Shown here in pieces: positions 1 to 11,700 of a stretch of DNA of 64,000 bases. The notes under the pieces are model-generated. The model was not told where the DNA came from and made no database searches. It saw only the letters and a list, made by a program, of their open reading frames with translations. Source of the stretch: Ulva prolifera (Eukaryota; Chlorophyta; Ulvophyceae; Ulvales; Ulvaceae); assembly GCA_023078555.1 (NCBI GenBank), contig CM041197.1, positions 3,823,810-3,887,809 of the forward strand. Reading direction: 5' to 3'. Position 1 is the stretch's first letter. Every line of letters starts with the position of its first letter. The translations under genes and the position numbers were made by a program.

Positions 1-1990
1 TCTGTTTTATCCTCCCATCTCGACAACGCATCCACGACACGCAGCGCTGCATGCTCTCGCGGCACCCACACAAACGACAGATTGACGCCAGCCTGCCATG
101 CTCGCGCGTGCAGCCCACAAACCTCCACAAAAAATCTCGCCCACCCCCCGCACACGCACGCAGCACGTGTACGCCGCCTGCGAATCTGTCCGTATCTGGA
201 CCTGCTGGCCCCTTTTCAGCTTGCCACCTGCAGCCAATCCTTGCATGGCTACTCTGAAGCCCCAAACCTCCCGCAGCGTGCTAGACAGTCCGGCCCGTAT
301 TTCCTCTGCACTCATGTCCGCTACCATGGCCCACTCTTGCTGCCCGGACAAGAACTCCCCGGACGCCGTCTCGCTGGCATCACCCGCCAATACTAGGCGG
401 TTGGCTGCACTCGCAGGCATTTTGATTGCCAAAGCAGCGTCTGCATTCAACTCTAGCATGGATGCGGCCGCCTGCATCGGCCTCCCATGCAACTGCTCGA
501 GGTGTGCGCTCATAAACTGCAGGGCTGCGATATCCTGTCGTCCACATTCCTAACACCTCCCCCCCCCAGGCGCAGCCATCGCCCCAGCAGGGGGCCATCT
601 TAAGCGCTGGCGTGCACGACGCTATCAAGCCTAGAGCCGATTGCAATATTGTCCCATCGTGATGCTCACCTAGTTGCTCCGCCATCCTACGCAACCGCGC
701 TAGCTTACGCTCAGGTACTCTCAATTCACTGCGGCTCCCGTCAACAATCAAACCCAGAAACTGTTGCTGCCGCGTTGGCCACAACTTACACTTGGCTGTA
801 GCATGCACAAATCCCAGGGCAGCCTCCGCCCACACTGTTGCACCAGCGGCTATAGCAGCTCCGTTCCGCGTGCGATGCACTGTTTCTGCATCATCCACCA
901 ACGCCGTCAGCGCATGCCCCTATGACCTAGTCCACTCCTGAGCGCACTGCATGACCAGCGTCAACACATACGGGGCTTGCGAGAGCCCGAACGGCAGGCA
1001 GCAAAACACGTAACATTGACTGTCCATATGGAACCCCAATAGCGGCCACATATGAGCCGCCAGGGGAACATGGTGATAGCCCGCTTTCAGGTCCCACGTG
1101 GCCATAAATGCGTTCGGCTAGCCCGATTGCACTCAGTCTGCTAATGTTTCGAACGAAAACGGCATGTATGCGAGCCACGGATTCACATTCCGCGCATCCA
1201 AGATCAATCGCGGCTTACCCTCAGCGTGCCTGGCCACCGCCAGCGCCAGTACCACTGGTGGGCGACAATTTCGAAATGGCCACAGAAGCACAGACCCCCT
1301 ACGAACATTCGCCCTTATTTCCTGGCGTGCAAAGCATTCGTCCTCTCCCGCTTCCAGCCTATTCGAAAACACCACAGGCGGCGGCTCGGCCCGTGCCAGC
1401 ATCATGTTCATCTCTCCATTGCGCAACCCTGCCTGCCTCAACGCAGACCTCACATCATTCACACGCTTGTCATGTCTCGGTTCCGCACACTTTCCAGCTC
1501 CTTGAGGGTCACAAAACCAGGGAATCCCGTGACCCAGCACAACACATCTCGCCAGTGCGCAGGCCTGCCCAGGGCTGCGTGCACAGCCCCCCACACCCGA
1601 ATACACCGACAGTTGGCCCCCACATATGCTACTCTCCGGGCGCATTCCGCGCTGTAGTGCAGCCGCGTACGCATGCTCTGTGCCCACTGCGTCCGGCAGA
1701 CCCTAACGGCCCGCTTCAAACACATCTACCATCACCTGCAGCCATAGGCCCACGTCGGCCGCCTCCGCACTCCAGCCGCTCTGCACGCCGGTCGCTTCCC
1801 AGTCCCGCGGTGACGGGGAGAACGGAGGAGCCGTAGTGATACACCTGTTGCGATCGATCGCGCTGATCGTCACGCACTGCCCAGCCCGGCTCCAGCTCGT
1901 AATCGGCTGCTGCGGCCACCTGATCACCGGCGAAGGAATGTGACTCCAGCTTGGAATGCTGCGTTCTCCGGGGAGCAGTCGCCGTTGCAC
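1..1990 (-). mobile_element. DIRS-like (tyrosine-recombinase retroelement) fossil, partial
   Basis: Minus-strand frames carry reverse transcriptase and RNase H blocks of the DIRS/Ngaro type. About 1110-1690 holds the start of the polymerase domain, about 920-1105 the block with DLKAGYHHVPL and LPFGLSQAPY, about 560-900 the end of the RT, and about 7-430 an RNase H-like block with GDAS and IRTDSQAA motifs. The tyrosine recombinase expected further along would lie left of position 1, outside the window. No terminal repeat is visible. The copy is broken, with roughly three to five interruptions, and reads as an old relic. The family call rests on the RT motif style, which fits DIRS better than Ty3 or Ty1. 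Confidence 0.75.
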
Positions 1991-2020
1991 GGCCTGTATT
2001 TTGCAGCGCTTTCTCGTGCG

Positions 2021-2340
2021 GTCAGCAGGGGCAGCAGCGAGCAGCAGGGTCAGCGGCAGGTCAGCAGCGGGTCAGCAGCAGGTCAGCAGCAGCGTCAGCA
2101 GCAGGGTCAGCAGCAGGTCAGCAGCAGTGTCAGCAGCAGGGTCAGCAGCGGGTCAGCAGCAGGGTCAGCAGCGGGTCAGCAGCAGGGTCAGCAGCAGGGT
2201 CAGCAGCAGGATCAGCAGCAGGGTCAGCAGCAGGGTCAGCAGCAGGGTCATCAGCAGGGTCAGCAGCAGGTTCAGCAGCAGGTTCAGCAGCAGGGTCAGC
2301 AGCAGGTCAGCAGCAGGGTCAGCAGCGGGTCAGTAACGGG
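2021..2340 (+). repeat. 12-nt minisatellite (GGTCAGCAGCAG type), block 1
   Basis: A tandem array of a 12-nt unit close to GGTCAGCAGCAG, with single-base variants, runs for about 320 bases. It is open in all three plus frames and would read as QQQG, VSSR or SAAG repeats. That is what an in-phase 12-mer gives by chance, so it is not taken as proof of coding. A second block lies at 2893-3280. Confidence 0.9.
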
Positions 2341-2344
2341 TCTG

Positions 2345-2700
2345 TGGGCTCTGTTTTACTGTGGCCTTTTTGTGTGTGCCCGTCCCACACGCTGTGGCAC
2401 TGGGCGCTCAGGAGCTGGCGGCACCTGGCTGTGGCACATAAAGTCTCTGCTGGGAGCAGTTCGGGCAGGCCGGTCTCCAATACTGTCGTACGCCTGAGGC
2501 CTGGGACATTCCCTTGTCACAATGCATGGTATCGCCCTGCACAAAGATAGCTTTTCTGACATCCCTGAGATCAATGACTGGGATTACGCCGGCGCTGTGG
2601 GACTCGCGAGGCAGTCAATCGCCAAAGGAATGCAGAGTCCAAGCTGCTACAAGTGCGCGCACCCCGTCTGCCGTGTGTTTCCATGCCTGTGAGTGTCTGC
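2345..2700 (+). pseudogene. Fragment of a gene X copy (transposon-related)
   Basis: This stretch is clearly homologous to 43337-43570 inside gene X. Both encode HTLWHWALRSWR, then a GSSSG run, then VVRLRPG, and further on DWDYAG and AKGMQS followed by a short Cys-containing segment. Relative to the 43 kb copy, about 55 bases near 2510-2566 are foreign, and the rest of the gene is missing on both sides. It is therefore a truncated relic of a second copy of that element, caught between the two 12-nt minisatellite blocks. No function is expected. Confidence 0.8.
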
Positions 2701-2892
2701 TCATGAGTGATCACTAGATTGCTGTGACTATTGTCTGTACGATGTGTCCCAACTTGTTATGAAATACCCTGTGGCCACTTCGGTGTATCTTTCTTTGGGT
2801 GCAAATCTGGTACTTGTGCAGTGCCGAGCTCATCCACATACCCTTCGGATGCGAATCTTTATTGTGTGTGTCTATTTCCGTTCACTGTAACA

Positions 2893-3280
2893 CAGCAGCA
2901 GGTTAGCGGAGATCCAGCAGCGAAGCAGCAGTGGGTCAGCAGAAGGTTAGCAGTGGAGCAGCAGCAGGTCAGTAGCCGTTGACAGCGGGTCGGCAGTGGG
3001 TCAGCAACAGGGCAGCAGCAGTTGACAACGAATCAGAAATGGGTCAGCAGCAGGTCAGCAATTTTGACAGCGAGTCAGCAGTATCTCTAGAGATACGTCA
3101 GCAGCAGGACAGCGGGACGGCAACAGGGTAGCTTGCAGGTCAGCGGCGGGCCAGGAACAGGCAGCAGTACAGTGGTGAGGTGATTTTTCGTTAAGGTGAG
3201 GCGATGTGTGCGGGTGCATTGATTGTGGGTTAGCAGAGGGCGAGCAGCAGGTCCGCGACAGGCAGCAGCAGAGCTGCAGG
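2893..3280 (+). repeat. 12-nt minisatellite, degenerate block 2
   Basis: A decayed continuation of the CAGCAG/GGGTCAGCAG repeat, less regular than block 1 and with many substitutions. Blocks 1 and 2 are separated by the gene X fragment, which suggests one array was split or two arrays flank an insertion. Confidence 0.75.
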
Positions 3281-3639
3281 CAGCGTGGTGTGCAGCCGTC
3301 CGCCAGGAGCGCTCACAACGCACATGAGTGGACTGTCTGCGTTGCACCGAATATGTCCCGATGCGTTTGTCACTGTCGGCAGCGGTGAGCAGGAAATGAG
3401 TGGAAAAAGAGCGCGGCGCACCACTGCCGGCTTCTCGGGGCATGAGGAGTCACATCTTGGATGCTCTTCCCTACTCGGAACGGCTTTTCCCGCGACGAGT
3501 TGGTCTCCGGCGTACGCGGCTCGTCGGGAGTCGCAGCGGGTTGGTCAATGACTTCCAACTCTCAGATGACCAGCTGCCCTGGCTACTGCTGAGCCTCTCC
3601 TCATCTTTCTCCTCGTCAAATTTGCGCCAGCGCTGTGTC

Positions 3640-3930
3640 GGGTTCGTAGGCCCTCTGCTCCGAGTCCATCAGAGCGAGGTCGTCCACGTCTCTCCCAGCT
3701 ATCTCGGAACCAGCAGAAGCTAGCAGCACCAGCGTGACCGGAATGGTGCGTACGAGCCCACTGAAGCGGATCGTGCCAGTCTGACGTCTTTCGCTGTCGT
3801 CGCTTTGTAGTGGTCGACGCGAACCGGCTCGAAAGCAATGAGCGCGCTGTGTGCATCAACCGACAGCTGTGGCACGAAGAATGTATGTGTCTCCAGCTTC
3901 GCGGCGCTAGGTAGGCGTGGGTCCAGCATC
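3640..3930 (-). CDS. Possible exon(s) of an unidentified minus-strand gene
   Basis: Two neighbouring minus-strand stretches have protein-like composition. About 3720-3929 encodes a segment containing AAKLETHTFFVPQLSVDAHS. About 3640-3760, in another frame, encodes LVLLASAGSEIAGRDVDDLA. A frame change or intron lies between them. The surrounding 3.4-4.3 kb has several overlapping open frames on both strands, none with a recognised domain. I do not recognise the protein and cannot set a start codon or exon limits. Confidence 0.22.
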
Positions 3931-4259
3931 CTCGATCAGTGTCTGCGATCCTATTTGAACGGTTGACAGCCGTCAACTCTTGTATCAATGAGAATACAGC
4001 GTGCCTGTACAGCAAGTCGGCCCAGCATTGTGCAGGCTGTTCGCTACTTGTCTGTTCCATGCTCAGCACGCTGTCTGCGCTTTCTTGCTGGTTCGTTTCT
4101 CGTGCAGCGAGCCGCTGTTCGTCTGCCCCTGTCACCACCTCAGCAATCTGTCGCAGCTCATTCTTTTGCTTTGCATCATTACAGTGAAGACGCTGCATTG
4201 AACGTTCACTCCCATAGTGTGCAGTGCAACCTCGCATGGAGGTCGACTGATGCACTCAG

Positions 4260-7200
4260 CCCCACGGCGGTAGCTCTGCTGATATCGGCAGATAGATAGT
4301 CCCGAGTGGCAAGTAGTGCAAACAAACATGCAGCGCACCCGCTTGAATCCACATGAAGCGTTCAAAGCCAGCAGACGCGTGACGTCCAGAGTGCCTGCAG
4401 CATGCATGCGATGGAATCGTCATCGGGGATGCTGCAGTGAGCGGCCTTACATATCTCAGCAGGCGAGGGCTCCGTGCGGTGTCGACTCTATACTCTGCCC
4501 ACCCTCACTTTGATTCTGCACACATTGGAAAGTTCCCACTGGCAACGCCGGTGCAGTCTGCTTACGGCATGCAGTGTTTCCGCTAGTCATCGTGCTGCTA
4601 GTTCAAGCTTGACCAGCTGGAGAGACCGTGTCCGGCTATTCCACTTCGCAGCCTGTCTACAATGAATTCACTCGATCAACTTTCACTCCGGCTGCGTCGA
4701 TCTGCGGATGGATCTGTGTTCGTGTCCCCGACAAAAGCGCTAGCTATCCCAATCTGGTGTGCCTGTCGATGCGAGGTGATTGAAGACATTGCAGGAATAT
4801 AGCACGGCCCAGATGTAGATCTTCCACTCCCACCGTCCTTGTCTGAGGCGTGGCTGGCACGCGCTCACCAGCGGACGGTTGTTGTCAACTCGGCCCGCAC
4901 AGGGCTTACTCTGGACGACCACACAGTCACAATGGGGGTGGGAAGCGTGTCTGTAGCCATTCCCACTGAGCGCGACATTATTCAGTGAAGCATGGGTCGA
5001 CACAGCCGTCCAGGTTCGCTCAATTACCCTGCGCGTCTTCGCGCGACTGTCTGCCTATTTGCTTCACGAAGTACGACGCGAAAGCTGCGATACAAAAAAT
5101 GTTTCCGCATGTTGCGTGGAGGCACGGGATCACTGACAATTGCTCGCGATGCGTCCCGAGGTGGCCGCTCGTTGTGGATGCGCTCGCAGTCCAGACACAA
5201 GACTGATTCTGGAAACGGGGATTCGAGTTTGCAGTGTCTGCATCTGAGTATGTTTAGCTAAGGGGCATGGGAGGCAGTACACACATTCATGTGCATCGTT
5301 CTTTCCCTTGCTGAGACAACATGCACCATCAGAGTCAACCATGCCTACATCAACGTACTTGAGCAGACCTTTTCATGAATAAAATGGTCAGTGAGGATCA
5401 GGTACTACTTGTATGTGCATAAAAGCTCCAGACATATCTGGAAATACCGATGAGTTGTCAGGTGGGGTGGTGTTCAGGCTTCCTCCGGGACTCAGCAACA
5501 GCGACAGTCCTCCCCCGGGCTCTCCTGCCAGCAGTCCTGGGCGGTCAGGCTGACCTTCGACGGCCTCCGAAAGAAGTGGATTGTGCACAGGCTTCCCGAG
5601 TGCGTCCTGCTACCCCTTGCTGAGTGTCTGCCCAGTTCCTTACACACTGGCCAACAGGCAGCTTGGGTTTGCTGTGTCGATGTTCATGCGCATGTGTTGC
5701 ACACTGTTGCCGCGGTGTCACCTGTATCGCCTGCGTTACATCAACAAACCAGTGAACAGTTGTCTCGCCATGGCATGATTGTCAGACCCAACCACCTCTA
5801 ACACGTGTTCACCTAATTAGGAAACTAGTGCACACAGAACATGCATCAAAGGCGATCATCCCCATTTGTACAGGTTGCGCCTATCTGTGGTGAGCAACCT
5901 CTCTTGACAGTGTCATGTGTGCAGATCGCTCATGCTGTCCCCCCGCAGTGTCTGCCCGCCGCCTGCCTGACAGCCTCACCCACCAGAGGATCATGCGGCT
6001 GCTGCCTGCCACTTTCCAGGCCAGTATCCTATGAGCCTGCAGCAGCAATGAAGGCGCCACCTCAATCAGCATACGACCACTGCAGCGCTGCATGGAAACT
6101 TGCGCACCGCACCAAGCTAAGAAGCAAGCAGGGATCCCTTCCGGGTACTTTTCGGAGCACCCGATCGGCGACCATGCCGCTTCTGGCACATGAGGCCCAG
6201 ACTGCAACTCTATGCTGTCCCAGCTCATCACTGTGTTGGTGCCCGAGTCACGCTACAGCCATGAGCACATCCGGGACACATGCGACATCGCCCAGCAACT
6301 GGCACCTGTAACAAGCTCTCTCGAGAGCGTCTTGAAGCCTTCGCCGAGCCATCACAGCGATTGTCAGCCCGAGCGAGGCGTTCAGCAGGAGCTCGCCGCA
6401 ATGCGCCTCTGTGTGACCTGACACACCCCAGCAACTGCGACCGAGGTGCTGCGCCCTGCCGCAACAGCGTCGTTCGAGCAGCAAACCATGTCGACTTGAG
6501 GGCTGCGGCCGAGGTGGCCGCCCCGCTACGGCTGGTGATGAGCCTCGAGGCGCTGAATTCGTGGAGCATCTTCAAATGGGGAGGGGGCAGGAGCTGCTGC
6601 CTGCCCTGGGCGCGCTGCCATGCCTCCACCGCCTGTGACTGCCTGAGACCTCCTGAGACCTCTGGCACCAGGCACCCTGGTGACACTGCGGACGTGGCTG
6701 CTGAGCCGCTGCTGGCTGGCCTCAGGTACATGAAGATCGACTGAGCGAAAGTGTGGGCCAGCCTTGGACCGTGTGCTGTGTGCCATCGCCAGTCGTCCAG
6801 ACCATTGCATGAAGGAGACACCAGAGTGTCTTTGCTTGCTATCTGTGCATGTCCGAGCCCATGTGTCCACGAGTCCATTGTCTGCAGGGCTCCGCGAGAC
6901 AGGATCTCGGTGCCTGAGGAGCGCAAGACGTGGTGTGCGTGCTGCGCTGCGTGGCGTGCCGGGCGGCCTGCTGGGTGGCCGCCAGGAGAACTTCCATGCG
7001 CTGGACGACCTCGGATCTCCACCGCCAGCGCGTGCTGGACACCGGCAATGACCTGGGCCAGTCCTACCTCAAGTGTTCTGCAGTGGCAATGCCGACTGCG
7101 CTGACACATGCGCAGATAATCTGACCGTACAGGTGCGGGCTGTCATCTCCGGCTGCTAAGTGTGCCCTGACTGATCGTTTCGCAACGTGACTTCCAATTC

Positions 7201-8700
7201 AAAAGCATGTCTTGCATGCCAATCGCCAAATCTGCCCACTTTAGGCAACGCGGTATGCATGTCAAGTTGAGCAGCATTCTGAGGACACCCGCAGCCAATC
7301 GTTTGAGACAATGACTCAGCTCGGCTAACCCAGCGACCCACATCATGCATGCGACGCATGAGTACGTCGTGTCGATGTGAAGGCGCTGCGTACTGCCTGG
7401 AACATGCCTGGACAGTACACATTTTTCGGCGTGCGCTTTGTTGACGGGAGAAGGTCCACCCAGGTGACACAGCTGCTGTCTTACGCACACTGCATGTGCA
7501 CACTGAAAACTGCATGTGATTCATGTTGCGTTCGTGTCGGTGACTTGCTGCCCATGGGCTGCCAGGGAGGGTCTCCAGCGATTTCCTCATGCCACAGTGC
7601 ATTGTATGACCATCGTGCGACCCTGCCATCTGGACTGAAGGCAAGGCTACATGTTCTCGGGCGAGTTGTCATGTGGCGGAGGAAGAAAGGGCACTGCATT
7701 GTTTCAGCGAGGCCGCGAACTCCGTGAGATTCCGCCGAAGTGTCCTTAGCACAGTGGATCTCTGGCGATGCAGCGAATGATACTGTCGCGCAACACTATG
7801 TCGGGGTGCAGCGCTGGGCTTGGCCGTGGGGCCCACTCTTAGACTGATTTGATGTTCCCGGGCTCGAAATTCACAGTGAACATTCCGGCAAATCATGTAG
7901 TTGACTGCAATCGCATGGGACCGTGTTGGCGGCAAAGACCACCGCGCATGCAGGTGGAACCAAATCGCATCAAGCTCAACGCGTCGAATCTGAGCGGTGG
8001 CGTCCTGGGGGAGTGCATCGCCGGCAAGCAGGCAGAGGTCTGTGTATGCCAGCATCGCCGCATAAACAGTTATCCTTTCTGTGCGGCACATGCTGTTCTG
8101 ATACGGCACATGGGGTGTCCTGGCCTTCTAGGTGTGTGGCTTCGCTAGCTACCAGCATGAGCTTTTGCAGGGTCACGGCCGTCTTGCGTGCTCAACTGCA
8201 TGTGCTCGAGGAGAGGCGAGATGCTGGCGTCGGTGTGAGTGTGCATGAATAGAAATTCGGACCCCGATGCGCCGCCCGCCCAGAATGCCACGCGTCTGGA
8301 GATGCCATGGCTGCATGTCGTTTGTTGTCCACGCGAGTGTAGCATCGTCTGTCAGACACTTGCGGTGTGCTGTCTCTCAAATGGAGCCATGGTAACGTGA
8401 TGTGCAGCGCGACAGGCGTGTGGGTGACGTGGGGCAACAGTTGCTGCCGCGCAGCCGCGATGGCTTCAATGTCCAGCTCCCCTTCACCTTCCCCTGCTTC
8501 ACCCTCTGCTCCATCCCCGTGCCGCTGACTGTGCAGCCCGCCGAGGTCGATGTGCACTCGCGCATGGCGGAAATGCCGGCAAGAAGCGCACATTTGACGC
8601 TGGGCAGCCGCTGTCTCTTTCAAGGTGACGCTGGGCGATGTGTGTCAGGACATGATCCCGCCATCGCAGGAGCGCGCCACGTTTTCCTCGCGCCCAGTCT
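4260..8700. other. Unassigned stretch, few coding hints
   Basis: No confident gene is seen. Weak candidates are plus-strand stretches near 6480-6740 (containing APLRLVMSLEALNSWS) and 6930-7080, and near 8520-8620. They have GC-rich, exon-like composition and nearby CAG/GTG boundaries but no recognisable domain. Some may be exons of the filamin-like locus that follows. Confidence 0.3.
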
Positions 8701-8759
8701 GAGTTGGTGATTTCCAATCACCACTCCGCCGGCTGGCACAGCTTCGAAGGAACCTTGCC

Positions 8760-11700
8760 CATGTGACTTTGGTGAAGGCGGGAACGTACGTCGTGCATGT
8801 GGCTGTGGACGCTGCCGACCTGGCGGCGGCTGTTCACCGCGAACGCTGGTGCGTTGCATGCATGTGCCGGTGGTGTCGGCAGCATTGCATGCAGACGTTT
8901 GCCATGCCTGAATGCACGTTTCTGCCGGGCCACGATGGCATCATACTATGGAGTGGTCAGCGACGGGCATTTGTGCTCACGCTCATTCTCACGGTACGGA
9001 AGTTCAATTGTCCTGGTGGCGTCCCTTGGGCCTTTGAGCTGTGTCATGTGACACGATCTGAGTCCCCTGCGTGCAGGCATGCCGGGCGCTCGGCAGTGCG
9101 CCGTGACGCTGCCGATCAGGGTGGCGCACGCGCTGCGCTGTTGCGCTCGCAGCGTGCTCATGCCTTTCACGCGCTATAAGGACGGCAACATGTGCTCGCG
9201 CAGCGGGGCGATGTCGCCCAGCGTCGCCCAGCGGTCCGTCGGCTCCTTGCACCCCAGCCTGGTCGTCGACAATGGCAACGGCACGTGCGTCGTCGCCCTG
9301 GAGCTCAACGGCGAGGGGGAGATGACGCCGACGTTCGACGGCACTCCTGCGGCGTGGATGCCGATCAAGGTGCCCGCTGCGCACGAGCCGATTACATGTA
9401 CGAGCCGAGATCGACCTCAAGGAGGCGCTCATTTCCGGGCAGAGCCGCCTCTTGATCGTACAGGCATGCTTGTGGTTGGAAGAATGCGTGCATTCGGTCG
9501 CACTCGAGAGCAGCGACCTCCGCGCCACAGCCGTCCTCATGCCCTTCGTGCCCATGGCGTCCTCACGCCCTCTCTCCACAGCCGTCCCCACGCCCTCTCT
9601 CCGGCGCTATCCGGATCGCCAACGAGCCAAACCCCGTGTCGCCGCTGTAGCTTATGGTGGAGCCGGGCTAGGTGTCACCGAAGCCGTGCGCGGTGATTCC
9701 CGTCACTCGTGAGGCCGCCTCCGCCACATCGCAGGTGCACCGTCTGACCACACGGAGTCATCTTGCTGCTGTACGTCCACCACGACTTTCCCTCAGGTGT
9801 GACTGCACGGCGGAACACTTGCTGTGCCCTGCGATCTACGTGCGCAGGGTGTCGGCGTGCTTCTGTCTGCGTGCTTCTGATCAGCGGCCTCGTGCAGCAT
9901 GAGGCCGAGGATTTGCATCGGTAGCAAGGTGCAAGCCCCGCTTCGCGTCTCAACCGCGTCGTTCTGTCAAGAGCTTTTTCCTGGCTAGAAACGTCGGTAT
10001 CTGGCAGTAGGCGGCGCCTAGTGCCGACTTGGATGTGTGGAAGTGTTGCTGTGGGTTCACGCTGGCACATGCATGTGTGTGGTGCAGGTGCACACGGCTC
10101 CATTCCGGCTGACGCCGGTGACCGTCAAGACGGCCAGGTAGGAAATCATGCATGTACCAGGCAACGAGCCGGTCGCCGGAGAGCGCCTGGAGGTCATGGT
10201 GCAGGTGCCAGATGCGTCGGGTGCTGTGCTCGACATGCCTGACCTCAAGGTGTCTGCGGGGATGGGCCTGAAGCCCGAGTGATGTGCGCCACCCCTTCCG
10301 ATGTGTTGCTCTGCCGACGTCCACACACTCCACCAATCGCGCTGCGGGGGTCCCCATTGATTTTGCAGCTGAGGCTGATCGTCTGCGTCCGTATCCATGC
10401 AACCCCGTTGAGCCACTGCTGCAATTATCTGTTGATTTGTGGAGGAAGTGGGAGTTGTGTTAGCCCCTGTGGCATCTGCAGAGGGGGCCAGCGCTCACAC
10501 GAGTGGTGTGCATGCAGCGCTATGCAAATATTGCGAACCCGTTCATGCAGTCCCGCATCCGCATAGCAGGTGGAGAACATGCTTGCACACGTGAGCGGCC
10601 CAGGCGGTGTGGTGTGCGCGCGCCGCCGTGCCGTGTCAAGCGCTTTGCAGCGGTGGATGAAGCTGTGAGCTACGTGCATGTGCCGTTGCAGCTGGCGCGC
10701 GCCGGATTATTCCGCCTCGTGGTCTAGATTCGTCGTCAGACGGCCAGATGTGCCCTCTGCCTGTCCATGGCGGTGCCTGTGGACACCTCGCTGAGACGAG
10801 ATGGTACTGAACAGAGCGGGTGTGGCATCAAGTATTCACCGTGACTCAGTTGGACAAGCCGTCAACAACCGAGCAGCTCATTTTGGGGTCCTCAATGTAT
10901 GTGCCGGTCAGGCGATGCACGTCCCGTATTCCATTCAACGGAAATCGTTGCGCTCACACTGTCCATGTATGTGTGTCTTTTTCGAGACACTCCCCGCTCC
11001 CGCTGCGACTCACGCGCATGCCGCCGTTCCAGGGCCACAAGCGCCTCAACGTCCCCGTGACAACCCTGCTCAGTAGGCGCGTCCCGGTCCCACACTCCCA
11101 TGTTCAGCATTGGCAGGAAGAAATGGCCTGGCCCGTAATGGTCCTTGACAACTCACAGCCCCCTTGCCTCTATCCGACACACGTCCATCTGCTGTATGTC
11201 AAGGCATGCACATTCTTGCAGGTGCCTTCTCCACCCGACATGTCTGCGGTCCAGGAGCAAGGCGAGAACGGCAGCCAGCCCGTGAGCTTCTCATGATCGA
11301 CTTCCCCAAGCTTGCCGTGTGGCACATGGACCGTGGAGATGGCCGGGTAGCGCTGCAGGTGTGACCCTGGCGCGGGGAGCCTTACCCGTGTATCTCGTTT
11401 CCTGAGACCCCATCTGCAGCTTGCAGCGTGTGCTTGTACACCGATGCTTTCGTGTTGAGTTTGCCGTGCCATCGTGCAGGTGCTCAGATCTTGAGCCTGC
11501 CCAGATGGAGGTCAGACGAGATGAAGTGTGTTATGAGCTCTGTCGTGGGACCAGCGACACACACCTGAGGCGGTCAAGTGTCTGCACCGTCAGCGAGCCC
11601 AACATGTCCGTGACATTCAGTACATGCCGACCACAAGGGCATGGCGTCGATGCATGTGCTGTTGAGCAGAGCGCATGCGCTCATCAGCCGGGTGATGGAT

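Noticed and set aside
1940-2550. Long Gln/Ser/Ala-rich proteins encoded by the 12-nt repeat
   Set aside because: All three frames are open because the unit is a multiple of three without stops. Nothing outside the repeat supports a protein, and the downstream part is a gene X fragment in changing frames.
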